Positions 1 through 9,925 of a stretch of 24,132 nt of DNA are shown here, piece by piece. The position numbers and the translations under genes are program-made. A model generated the notes under the pieces. That model did no database searches and was not told the origin of the DNA. It was given only the letters and a program-made list of their open reading frames with translations. Positions within the stretch are counted from its first letter, which is position 1, and every line of letters begins with the position of its first letter. Source of the DNA: Zancudomyces culisetae (Eukaryota; Kickxellomycota; Harpellomycetes; Harpellales; Legeriomycetaceae); assembly GCA_001969505.1 (NCBI GenBank), contig LSSK01001684.1, positions 1 to 24,132 on the forward strand, written 5' to 3'.

Positions 1-546
1 TTCATATTCTCCAAACTACTTGATTCTAAGCTTTCTAGAAAAAAAAGAGGATTTATATCGGTACTTACACTGTATGGCTTTTTGAATGCAGTTTGGATAC
101 TAGCATACTTCCAGCACACAAAGTTTGAGGCAATACTCAGTGAGCACCAAGGGCACATACACACACCTGTTCTATACAACTACAAATCTACAGGAAGTGA
201 ATATATACTACCATGCCTAATATATTCGTTTTTTGGAATGCTTGATGCGATGATCCAGAGTTTGCTTATATGGTTGATCGGCTGCCTTGATTCTAACAAC
301 ATTGTTTTGTCAAGGTATTTTGCGTTTATGAAAAGTGTCCAAAGTATTGGCTCGGGGATTGCATGGGCTCTTAATGCAAATAAGATAAGTACAACGGCAC
401 AGTTTTTTATAACCTTTTCGCTTCACTTGCTTTCAATACCAAGCACACTGTACCTGTGTTCTGTTATTCAAAATACTGAAGAGATTAAGGAAAGTTTGAC
501 CAAAAAAGACGAGATAGTATCAGTTGAAGAGAAAGGAAGCCCTTGA
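1..546 (+). CDS. UNC93/DUF895-like major-facilitator membrane protein, C-terminal part
   Basis: The frame is open from the first base of the window to a TGA at 544-546 (181 codons), so the gene begins outside the window. The residues fit the C-terminal half of fungal UNC93-like (DUF895) membrane proteins. A segment reading YSFFGMLDAMIQ, followed by WLIGCLDSNN and then LSRYFAFMKSVQSIGSGIAW, matches the family's characteristic 'YGFFDAxxQ...YWxxGxxSND...LARYxGFYKxxQSAGAAxxW' stretch. At least four hydrophobic segments are visible, and the protein ends in a charged Lys/Glu-rich cytosolic tail. The family is a divergent MFS branch; substrates of the fungal members are not established, so I give no transport role. 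The next gene (PNP) is convergent. Family assignment is from motif recognition only. Confidence 0.8.
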   Translation, partial: FIFSKLLDSKLSRKKRGFISVLTLYGFLNAVWILAYFQHTKFEAILSEHQGHIHTPVLYNYKSTGSEYILPCLIYSFFGMLDAMIQSLLIWLIGCLDSNNIVLSRYFAFMKSVQSIGSGIAWALNANKISTTAQFFITFSLHLLSIPSTLYLCSVIQNTEEIKESLTKKDEIVSVEEKGSP

Positions 547-1248
547 ATTTTTTGGCTAGGTCAACAAAAACCGTATCATAGCGGCCTGGCTAGGCTAGAA
601 CCTGTAACAAACTCGGATTTTCATACCTTGATTTTTAAGGGTGTACATATTAATTTACACTATACAAAGTTAGGCATACCATTGTTACAACTAGTACACT
701 TTTCTCTTACTCAACTACATACCTTTTTTAAAAAACATAAAAATAAAAAAAAATGAAAACATTTTCAGTTGATTGATGCATCGATGACCTGAACATTCGC
801 CCTTAAGTTAGTTGTAATAGTAAGCTCATAACGGTATTTTTATTTCCGAATACGGGTAAACTTGATGGAAATGTTAAATTTGTGTTTTTCAATGTTGCAC
901 ATTCACAAAGTTTAATAGCATGACATACCTTTAGCATTGTAAAAAGCCACCATAGGCTATTATTCTCGTTTCTTTGAGATATAACCTCCAAATTCTAGCA
1001 CAACGCATGTAATACTACATCCCTCTCCCCTAGTACTACGAGCTTTGGTAGACATAGCTTGAATGTCTTGAGAAATATTCACTTGAAGCATACAGGTATT
1101 AACTCAATTTATACTATATTATACTATATTTATTTGATATCAAACTCATAGAAAATGCAGCTTTTCACACCAGGTCATCATAGCTGGTTCAAACAAGAAA
1201 CCTCTCATACCAAAAACCACTCATAACGACATTGTAACAAAATTTAGT
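547..1248. other. Convergent 3' intergenic region, no gene seen
   Basis: This stretch lies between the 3' ends of the UNC93-like gene (+) and PNP (-). I see only AT-rich DNA, short A/T runs and a near-tandem 'atactatatt' pair at about 1111-1130. TTTATT at 1129-1134 reads AATAAA on the minus strand and could serve as the PNP poly(A) signal, about 115 bp after its stop. A 62-codon minus-strand frame here has no recognisable sequence and is probably chance. Confidence 0.6.
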
Positions 1249-2172
1249 CTAGATTCTACCCAAAAAGTCCTTAATTAAGGTTTGAAGGTCAAGAGCTCTT
1301 GCATTCGCAACCTCCATCACTTCTTCATGGTTTGCGAAATTCTCAACCTTTCTTTCAATTGGCTCGTTGTTTAGTTTTGCTCTGGCAATATCAAGGGAGC
1401 TGGGCTCTTTAGTGAGAACAGCTCTGTTGGTAATGAGGGATACTGCAAGAACTTCCAATCCGCAGTGTTTGGCCACAACAACCTCTGGAACAGTGCTCAT
1501 ACCGACAGCATCGCAGCCGAGCTTCAAGAGTGCGCGGCACTCAACTCTGGTTTCGTAGCAAGGGCCAGTGACCATCCCGTAAACTCCTTCGTGAACCACC
1601 AAGTTTTTCTCGTCTTTAAGGTGTGTATTTGTAAGGTAGCACTCTGCAAACAATTCACGGAGACGTGGTGTGTATGCATCTGAGATGGCAGGAAAACGTG
1701 GTCCAAAATCGTCAATATTGGGTCCGATAAGTGCGTTCAGCCCAGCCATTCCAGCATGTGCATAGTGGTCAGAAATGAGCATCAAATCACCAACATTGAA
1801 GTCGGGGTTCAAACCTCCAGCCGCATTTGTTACAATTACTATCTTTACACCCAAGAGTTTAAAGACTCTAATAGGGAATGTCGCAACATGAACACTGTAG
1901 CCTTCGTAGCAATGGAATCTGCCCTTCATGCAAACAACGTTCTTTCCTGACAGTTTACCAAAAACTAGTTCGCCTGCATGGCCATGAGCTGTGCTTCCAA
2001 CAAATCCTGGTATTTTTTCATAATTAACGCTTAGTACATCACCTTCTAGAGATTCTGCAAGACCTCCCAGGCCGCTACCACATATTATAGCAATTTCAGG
2101 AAGTTCGTGTCCCTTTCTGAGTTCTTTGATGGAGTTTGCAGATTCTTCGTAATCTTGAAGAGTAAAAGCCAT
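1249..2172 (-). CDS. PNP1: Purine nucleoside phosphorylase (NP-II / trimeric type)
   Basis: This 307-residue protein has the usual length for the fungal/animal trimeric enzyme. It cleaves inosine and guanosine with phosphate to free base and ribose-1-phosphate, in cytosolic purine salvage. Visible motifs in order are: GSGLGGL at 32-38 with the phosphate-binding Ser33; the phosphate loop GRFHCYEGY at 84-92 (Arg85, His87, Tyr89); NAAGG at 116-120; GVYGMVTGPCYET at 196-208 with the purine-binding Glu207; GMSTVPE around Met225; and LITN ending in the base-specificity residue Asn249. His282 in ANHEEV corresponds to the ribose-contacting His of the human enzyme. Between Asn249 and His282 there are about 19 more residues than in the human protein, as I would expect for fungal members. 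No intron. The gene is divergent from PUS4 across a 611 bp spacer. All catalytic residues look intact. Confidence 0.96.
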   Translation of the reverse strand: MAFTLQDYEESANSIKELRKGHELPEIAIICGSGLGGLAESLEGDVLSVNYEKIPGFVGSTAHGHAGELVFGKLSGKNVVCMKGRFHCYEGYSVHVATFPIRVFKLLGVKIVIVTNAAGGLNPDFNVGDLMLISDHYAHAGMAGLNALIGPNIDDFGPRFPAISDAYTPRLRELFAECYLTNTHLKDEKNLVVHEGVYGMVTGPCYETRVECRALLKLGCDAVGMSTVPEVVVAKHCGLEVLAVSLITNRAVLTKEPSSLDIARAKLNNEPIERKVENFANHEEVMEVANARALDLQTLIKDFLGRI

Positions 2173-2783
2173 TTTGTTAGTCCTGGTACTTTTTTTAAAA
2201 GAAAACTATATTGTGTTTTTTTTTCTAATTAAAATACAAAAGAGAGAAAAAGTTTATGAGAGGAGGGAAGGCATATTTTTCACCAAAAACGCTGCTTTTT
2301 ATAGATAATTTCCAAAACTGCCACTTTGGAACAGTTACAAGAATCAAATCCATGAAATTATTTAACCAGTTGGAGAAAAAGAAAAAAACTCGGAATCTTT
2401 TATTTTGCAAACCCGTATGTTCAGAGTCAAGAATCTACTGTTTCTCAGTTTATTTTGTAAGAAATTAGGTTCCAACTAAACTGGTTCTACGCTTGGAACT
2501 ATATGATTTGATTCTTGCCATTAGGTCACTATAATTTTGAAATTCTGAACTTTCTAAATCCAGTAACTAGCTTTTTGTAAATCCGTTATAATAAACACTT
2601 GCTGGATCTGATTGGTAGTTTTTTTTCTTTGAATAGGACAGGCTGGCAAGGCGTACACCGAACTGCACGATTAAATAGAAATACAAGTACAAGTACAAAT
2701 AAAGATATAAACAAAAATACATGCATATAGAAAACGAGAACGAGAGATAAATCAGGCAGTTAAAAAAACAAAGGAATCTAACA
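2173..2783. other. Divergent promoter region between PNP1 and PUS4
   Basis: This 611 bp AT-rich spacer must hold the promoters of both PNP1 (-) and PUS4 (+). Several poly-A/poly-T runs are visible, which are typical of nucleosome-poor fungal promoters. A short degenerate repeat of 'tacaag' occurs at about 2683-2698. I see no clear TATA box placed convincingly for either gene. Short frames here are low-complexity and not credible genes. Confidence 0.55.
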
Positions 2784-4246
2784 ATGATCGACGTAGCCCG
2801 AGGAATCAATAGAGCGATGAGAGTTCATGGTTTTTTGGCCGTAAATAAACCAAAAGGTCTATCGAGTGCGAGCGTCCTGCGGTTTTTGAAACAGCTTTAC
2901 TATCCCTCTATGAATAAGAACCACAGAAAATCATTTTCCGAATATTTTTCTGTTGAAAATGAAAGAGTGCTTGAACGGGTAAAAGCTGGAGAAAACGTTA
3001 GAAAATTACCTTGGAAAGTTGGACATGGTGGCACTTTGGTGAGTCGAACAATTTATTAAAAGAAATTGACAACTTATGATATCTTTCAATGGGATTTAGG
3101 CTTAATCCGTGTTAAATTAGATATCGTGGGACAGGCTAAAGTGTTTTTTATTTAAAATAGGATCCTGAGGCCTCAGGGGTACTGTGTAAGCATGGTTTCT
3201 CTTTTTTTGAATCTATCTGACTCTGAAACTTTTTAGTGTGGAATTTGATATGCAAAAGAAACAAGGAATATCAGCCTCTGTTATACAAAAAGCTTGCTAA
3301 AATACTGAATAGTAATCACGCTTGGGAATGGATGCAAAAGCCAAAAATACTTTGAAAATTTTCACAAAGTAAGAAATACTACGATTAATCTGTTCTCTAG
3401 AAAAGGCAGTTGTAAGGGGGACGGTGTTTGTATAATTTCTATCCCGAGTTAAATGATGAAATGTGGCAGAGTTGATAATGCTAATGCTTGACAAAAAAAA
3501 ACTGTGCGATAGGCATATATAGGTAGGGCTATACTTGGATACGCCACAGATACATTGGATATGGATGGAACAATTGTAAAAAAAGCTCCGAGGCTGGAAG
3601 ATACCAAGAATAAGATATTATCAGTAATCCCAAGATTTATTGGACAGATTAACCAGGTTCCTCCTTTGTATGTTGCGATTAAAATATATACGTAGTATGT
3701 AAAATTCTTCTCTGAGACATGTCTTCAAAATAAACTAGATATTCTGCTGTAAAGCTTTTGGGGAAACCTCTATATTCATATGCACGCAAGGGTATTCCCG
3801 TAGATTCCACAGCAAAGTTAAGAAAAACCACCATAAATTCGATAAACTTGGATTGGTATTACGACTCAATTACTGAAAAACTTCGAGAACAGCCTTCAGA
3901 TAAAGGTCAGCTTGCATACCAAGGCACTAACAGAATTGAAATCGGGGATCCAGCAACCAAGCTACTCAGTACAGACGAGGGGAAGGGGTACTTTCAAGTA
4001 TCTGTCAAGTGTAGTAGGGGTACATACATAAGAACATTGATTGACGATATGTGTAAGGAGATCGGAAGTTGTGGTGTCACCTCTGATATTATCAGAACTG
4101 AAGAAGGGCCGTTTAAGTTGGGTGTAAATACAATAGAGCTTAGCGAGCTTGAAAATGTCGAAGGTGTTCTAGCTGCTGTTTCCGAATGCTGCAAACTTCT
4201 GAACTATAACGGAAACCCTGATGGGGCCATAACACTTAGTGTATAG
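2784..4246 (+). CDS. PUS4: tRNA pseudouridine-55 synthase (TruB/Pus4 family), five exons
   Basis: It isomerises U55 in the T-loop of tRNAs. I join exons 2784-3038, 3161-3185, 3313-3368, 3513-3667 and 3739-4246, which give 999 nt and 332 residues. Every intron starts GT and ends AG (donors GTGAGT, GTAAGC, GTAAGA, GTATGT), and the joins rebuild TruB motifs with family spacing. Exon 1 carries the KPKG motif (23-26) and ends in GHGGTL. Exon 2 opens with the catalytic Asp86 (DPEASGVL). Exon 3 gives LGNGCKS. Exon 4 gives KAY with the base-stacking Tyr114, then LGYATDTLD and QVPPL. Exon 5 resumes YSAVKLLG, then SYARKG, and later CSRGTYIR (255-262) with the conserved Arg262. A possible later start is Met12. 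A 'ctaat' near 3481 suits the intron 3 branch point. The joins come from reading the DNA and would be confirmed by cDNA. All core residues are present. Confidence 0.9.
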
Positions 4247-4562
4247 AAATCACTCAGTTGATACTGTCCGGTTCTGCTAATGGTTTTATTCCCATCTTTG
4301 AAATGTGCCTCCGAGCAATGTTGAGAAGCAGAAAAACTGAACCAGAGGCAATGGTATTTAATTTGTGAGCTTTTAATAGATTACACTAGATTTATTTAAA
4401 AAAAGTTTTAACAGTTCAAACTCCTAACTAGAAATTGAGCTTGAACTTAAGTATAAATATAATTACAAACATATATTTATCAAATTCCATCTCGACTTTA
4501 TCATGAAATTGGTAAAAAGTGCCATTTTTTAGCAGGTAACTGAACAAATCACAGCAAAGATA
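4247..4562. other. Convergent 3' spacer between PUS4 and histone H4
   Basis: This 316 bp AT-rich stretch lies between the stop codons of PUS4 (+) and H4 (-). TTTATT at 4391-4396 reads AATAAA on the minus strand and may be an H4 polyadenylation signal. I looked for the metazoan-type histone 3' stem-loop next to the H4 stop and do not see one, consistent with polyadenylated fungal histone mRNA. Confidence 0.55.
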
Positions 4563-4901
<339 letters not shown>

Positions 4902-5021
4902 TTATTGAATATTCTTATAAAGTTCAACGATTTAAAAAAAAATGCGCTGACACTCTTCAAACTGGCTGGAGAATTAAATTTTTTGATAAGTAATGTATTT
5001 GTGTATGTGGGAAATGTGAAG

Positions 5022-5038
5022 TATTTATAAGAAATTGG
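5022..5038 (-). promoter_or_regulatory. H4 core promoter: TATA box with adjacent CCAAT
   Basis: On the minus strand TATAAATA occupies 5029-5022, with CCAAT at 5038-5034 just upstream. The TATA lies about 148 bp before the H4 ATG. The same octamer lies about 130 bp before the H3 ATG, so the two histone promoters share design. Confidence 0.6.
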
Positions 5039-5128
5039 TTCCATCACGTTGTTCCTTGCAACCTTCAGGAGCAAGTGGAAAAAAAAATCCTCTCATCTAC
5101 ACAAGGTTTGAATTTGCACGAAACTTGG

Positions 5129-5134
5129 ACGCGT
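5129..5134. promoter_or_regulatory. ACGCGT (MCB-type) element upstream of H4
   Basis: The palindrome ACGCGT is the core of the MBF-bound MluI cell-cycle box known from yeasts. It sits about 100 bp upstream of the H4 TATA, where S-phase control is expected. It is a short motif that also occurs elsewhere in this window (8006, 20945, 22545), so the regulatory reading is inference. Confidence 0.35.
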
Positions 5135-6798
5135 TTGACTTTTTTTTTTCTTGAATAATTTTTCGGTTTCTGTTCAGCTTGATGTCATCTTAAAGTGGCA
5201 TCTGTTCTTGTGGATGAAAAAAAAATGGTTGATTTAAATTACCTCTTCAGATATACAATTAGAAGTTCGCAAAAATGATTTTCTTTGGGGGCTACAGGCA
5301 GTTTCATTGGTCAGACATTTTTTGTATACAGCATTTCGATTATCATTTTGAAAAAAAACTTGTGATGCAGATGCGATATCACATCCAAGTGTTGCATTTT
5401 TCTATTTTCGTATCACTTATTTGTGTGCGTAGTCCAATTTAAAATTTTTTCACATCCAGAAAAGAAAAAATCCAACTTTGAAACACGAACCTTTGGTCAG
5501 CAAATAAGCATTGATTCTAGTTGAGGTTAAACCAAAAAGAGGAACAGGGGAAAGGAAAAGAAACAAGCAGAATTTTTTCTTTGTGACTTTTTTATCCGAG
5601 TCATGCTAGGTACAAGACCCGAAACTTTATGGGTAATTGCAGTGATTTTAAAAAGTAAAAAAAGTGCTGCTTGCCTAGAAGTATGATTACAAAAGTAAGA
5701 GATGTTCCAAGCAGACGAAGAGTACTCAGTCCGCTCCTTTTTCGTAAAGGCGCCAACTTACGTGAAATAAAAAAAATTTTACTTCAAATAAAAATTCAAC
5801 AAACGCCAAAGTCTGTTTAATGTAGTGCCCCACCAGATTTGCACTATCCGCACTTAGCAGGAAATAGGCTTGGTAGAGTTATATCCTTTTTTTTATCGTA
5901 AAATAGTAGAGTTGGGAATTGTGTTTGTAATAAGCAAACAAGCAAAAGCAGATAGGCTAAGAAAATTGGTGTGGTTCATCTAGAACAAGCGCATCAATTC
6001 TATATTTTTCAGCAAACTCTATACAGAAGGGCTGGGTGAATCAAGAAAGTAAAAGAAAAACAAAAAAGAATAGCCTTGGGTTTACACTTTTCTCCACATA
6101 CACACAAGCATCTCCATCCCAACGTTTTATTAAAAACTTGAATTCTGTTGGCCATACTGCTCGTTCTTGCCATCCTAGTTTTGGCTATTTGGGCTACCAG
6201 TTGATACAAAAAGAAGAGCTCTTGTATTACAAAAAATAATAGTGAATGTACCTGTGCACATGTATCCATATTTAGTGTCATATTTACAAAAATAAAGCAG
6301 CTAAAAGACGTTAACCAGCGCGGTTTAGCACATATCGCGTTAAAGAGGACGTGTATATTAACACACGATTGCCTCTACACACGTACACACACATACACAC
6401 GCTATTTTCAAATATACATCATATACACAAGTGAAAATGGTGGTTAGGATAATTACAGCCACAGTTGTAGCTTCACAACTATACAAGGCAGGATTTGCAA
6501 ACCATCAAAGAAAAAACTCCCCAAAAGAATGAACTCTTTGTGTCAGTGCCAGTAAAATATCAAGCTGTACAACTTATTGTAATAATAAAAAATGCTATTA
6601 ATAGGTTCTTTTGCTATGGGTGGCGTTCGAGTTCATCCCAAGATAGATTGTCACTCACATTATTTGGACTACATTTGAGGTTTATTTGCTGCAAACATTT
6701 AAAGCGCATTTTGGATTTTCTCACTTAGCCAATCCCCACCCATGCCGTTAATAATAATAAAAGTAAAAGATGGGGAGGAAGTAGGAGTGAGAGTGAGA

Positions 6799-6868
6799 GT
6801 GGAAGTGGAAGTGGAAGTGGAAGTGGAAGTGGAAGTGGAAGTGGAAGTGGAAGTGGAAGTGGAAGTGG
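6799..6868. repeat. Hexanucleotide microsatellite (GTGGAA)n, about 11.5 units
   Basis: Eleven uninterrupted GTGGAA units plus a partial unit run across this span. They are preceded at about 6786-6798 by diverged GTGAGA units. The purine-rich strand is the plus strand. It lies in the H4-H3 spacer and encodes Val-Glu dipeptides in one frame, which I regard as incidental. Confidence 0.95.
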
Positions 6869-7084
6869 GTGAATTTAGTCTAGTGGATAAAAATGCTTTA
6901 AGCACAATTTACTTTTTTATTTTAAGAATCGCGCGACCTTCGATTTCTGAAGGTTAGCTTCGAATCAATCTGCACAAACAATATTCTAAATTTGAATTAA
7001 CTCGGGAATTTATCTTCCAAAAGTTGATGAAAAAGTTTGTTTTTTTTGAAAAGCTAACAATACAGTCATGTCACGAATTTGAAA

Positions 7085-7096
7085 ATTTCGCGAAAT
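7085..7096. promoter_or_regulatory. 12-bp palindrome ATTTCGCGAAAT upstream of H3
   Basis: This is a perfect 12-bp palindrome centred on CGCG, about 105 bp upstream of the H3 TATA box and so mirroring the ACGCGT placement upstream of H4. It resembles E2F/MBF-type recognition sequences. A GCGAAAAA run follows at about 7162-7169. Role inferred from position and palindromy only. Confidence 0.4.
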
Positions 7097-7200
7097 GATA
7101 ACTCAAAAGAGTTCAGCGTTATTTTCCCGGAATTTATAATTTGGCATATTCCTGCTCCTTTGCGAAAAAAAAAGCATAGGAAAATTTTTTTACTGTCGAG

Positions 7201-7208
7201 TATAAATA
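7201..7208 (+). promoter_or_regulatory. H3 TATA box
   Basis: TATAAATA lies 129 bp before the H3 ATG. It is identical to the octamer upstream of H4, which supports both as real core promoter elements. Confidence 0.6.
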
Positions 7209-7288
7209 TCCCACAAATGCGCCCAAGTTGAAAAAAGTCATTGTACTCTAATACTGGCTTTCCAAGTCTGAAACAGAAATATTATTAA

Positions 7289-7747
<459 letters not shown>

Positions 7748-7860
7748 GGATGGATGGCTGTGTGTATTCATAGTTAGAGAACATCTTGTAGTTGATATTT
7801 TTATTATTAGTTAATCGAGTTGGTAGTTTAAAAAAACATGCAAGTGTATATATAGTACTG

Positions 7861-7866
7861 AATAAA
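7861..7866 (+). terminator. Likely H3 polyadenylation signal AATAAA
   Basis: AATAAA occurs 114 bp after the H3 stop codon, followed by T-rich sequence from about 7905. The placement suits a fungal 3' UTR of ordinary length. Confidence 0.4.
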
Positions 7867-8162
7867 ACTAGTTCAGATAGATGTATGGTGGCAATATGGT
7901 CATTTTGTATTTTTGGTATTATTTTTTTCTCTTCCTCTTGAATGAAAACCAGAGGCAGGAAAATGCTGAACTTAACTCATTATCAAAAATGTGTGTGCCG
8001 AGAAAACGCGTCGGTTGGAGAAATGTACCCTTATATACTGGAAGTCTCCATGCTTGGTGTCGTTTGAGCTTGTCGCATTCAGTCTCTGCGTGCAGCTGCC
8101 AAAATGTTGGACTAAACGGTACAGTTCGCTTTTGTTGTTCTTGTTACTCTACATAAAGGATG

Positions 8163-8192
8163 CCACTACACGCATGGCTATGTGTGTAGTGG
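8163..8192. other. Strong hairpin: 13-bp stem, 4-nt loop
   Basis: Arm 8163-8175 (CCACTACACGCAT) pairs with 8180-8192 (ATGTGTGTAGTGG) around a GGCT loop. All positions are Watson-Crick except one G.U at 8172/8183. A weaker 6-bp stem (TGGAGA/TCTCCA, near 8014-8050) lies upstream, and a T10 run begins 52 bp downstream. The local sequence is less AT-rich than its flanks. It could be part of a structured or Pol III transcript, but I recognise no RNA family and see no A/B box. Confidence 0.55.
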
Positions 8193-9830
8193 TTGGGTGT
8201 GCTATGTGGTGAATGATCTGCGCAGCTCAGGTTGCCGATAGTATTTTTTTTTTAAAAAAAAAGACTAATCATTGCCAAATGCATACTTTGTATCGCTACT
8301 GTTCTTGTAAGTTTAAAAAAATTAAAGGCTAGTTAGTTGTTCATTGTGTACAAAATACAAGAGAACAGGGCAAAGGTAATTAAACCATACCCATTTCATC
8401 ACGAAACTTTATGCATATCACATTTTCGTAAGCAGTTTTTACAATACATGTTTTAAGATATTTGGTTCTAACACTTTATCACATTTTTATTAGCTGTAGC
8501 ATGGTGGTTGAACTCTGACAGCTATCGCGCTGCCTTTACACGTTGATGATATCAGGTGCTAATATACTTTTTGGTACCATTTCTGGCACACTAACCCTAA
8601 AACTTGATATACACCGTCACCCACTCTGCACCTGTGCATGATTTGCGTGTCAATCTGTGTTATATAATAATTTTATTGGGAAACAACTGGCATATTATTA
8701 TTACAGCAGCCTATAAGCGCAAAAACAAAGGTGTTTTTTATCAAAGCTCTGTTTTTAATATACACATTACCTTTATTTTTGTTTTTTTTCTCTAACCTTG
8801 GTTCCTTTTTTGCACTCATTTTTTTGCGAAAATAGATGCAAGGTTTCTGAAAAAAAAATTGACCAACAATTTACAAGCTGGAGAAATGTTAATTGTTCAA
8901 CGCAATCAAGTCAAAAAATAACCACAAAACAAAGTAAATAAAGACTAGCTATAATTAAACCAAAATGTTCATCTCAGCCCAAATACAAAGATATTTGCCC
9001 AGTTTCGCCCTTTGGGACCTTTAAGGTGATTTGCTTTGACACCTTCTTATTCTAACATCTGAAACCTGGGTTTTCACGCAAAAAATAAAATAATAAAATT
9101 CAGACAGTGTTCACACAAATATCAGCAATAAACTTTGTCTTACGCAGGTCCGTGGTAAAAAAAAACATAGCAAAACAAAGCATAACAGGGCTGACTTGAT
9201 ATTCAATTTTTAATTGATACAGAGCATCTGAGTACCAAATATACTCGGATGGTTACCTCTTTCCACAAAAAGCTCTATATCTCATACAAGGACCAGAATA
9301 CTATCCATCACACAGCTCAATTTAGCCATCCTCCAATAATGTAGTAAAATACGAAAAGCTACCTAAATATCACTACCTATACCCTGGAGACAACACACAT
9401 CAATATTATGGAAAGTTTCTTGATATCGTAAATACCGGTATAGTTGCCTTACACGTATAATTTAAATATTCTCGACTGAACATAAGGGTTACTTTATGTG
9501 TAGAGTATATAATTTTTTATGGTGATTCGGTTTTTTAGAAAATTCTATTATTAATTTTGAGGTTTAGAACGATCTGATAGAAAACATATACATGTAAGGA
9601 TAAAGAGAACAAACGACGAATATATTTGAAGTTTAGGGTAGAACAAGAATATTTATGTATGCTTATGTGTGTTAGGAATCGATCGTATCACATTTTCATA
9701 CTTACAAGATATTATTCCAGGCAAAAGAAATTGTTGAACCTGAACATTTTGATTCATAGTAAGGGAGTAGAGCAAGAATAGTTACACAGATCGGGACGAC
9801 TGAAATAAGACCCAGTCTCGAATATTATTG

Positions 9831-9838
9831 TATAAAAA
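9831..9838 (+). promoter_or_regulatory. TATA box of the ATPase-like gene
   Basis: TATAAAAA sits 88 bp upstream of the ATG at 9926, with a purine-rich leader between. This supports the gene being transcribed and the chosen start. Confidence 0.45.
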
Positions 9839-9925
9839 GTCCTATCGGTTAGAAACCAGTTTCTGAAGAAAGAGTGGGAAAAAAATAATAAAGAGAATAA
9901 AGAAGGAGGGAGGATCAACATCAAG

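Larger units (their letters stand above)
7748..9925. other. 2.2 kb intergenic region between H3 and the ATPase-like gene
   Basis: No credible protein gene is seen. Overlapping frames at 7881-8212 are Cys- and Ser-rich and unlike any family I recognise. The part from about 7985 to 8250 is visibly less AT-rich than its surroundings and contains a 13-bp-stem hairpin (8163-8192) followed by T10A9 at 8244-8262. The remainder (8270-9830) is AT-rich with no structure I can name, until a TATA box at 9831 for the next gene. Confidence 0.5.

Noticed and set aside
3401-3411. Possible 11-nt microexon inside PUS4 intron 3 (after CTCTAG, before GTAAGG)
   Set aside because: It keeps the frame but leaves the segment two residues short and loses the conserved K-x-Y tyrosine. 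Direct joining of 3368 to 3513 restores KAY and exact TruB spacing.
6742-6957. A 71-codon frame of alternating Val-Glu (and its Ser-Thr antisense)
   Set aside because: It is only the translation of the GTGGAA microsatellite.
7881-8212. Overlapping frames of 91 and 73 codons downstream of H3
   Set aside because: They have no recognisable domain and odd composition, and overlap the H3 3' UTR. The local structure is better read as DNA or RNA structure than as protein.
8591-8600. CTAACCCTAA, resembling telomere repeat
   Set aside because: A single occurrence, not an array.
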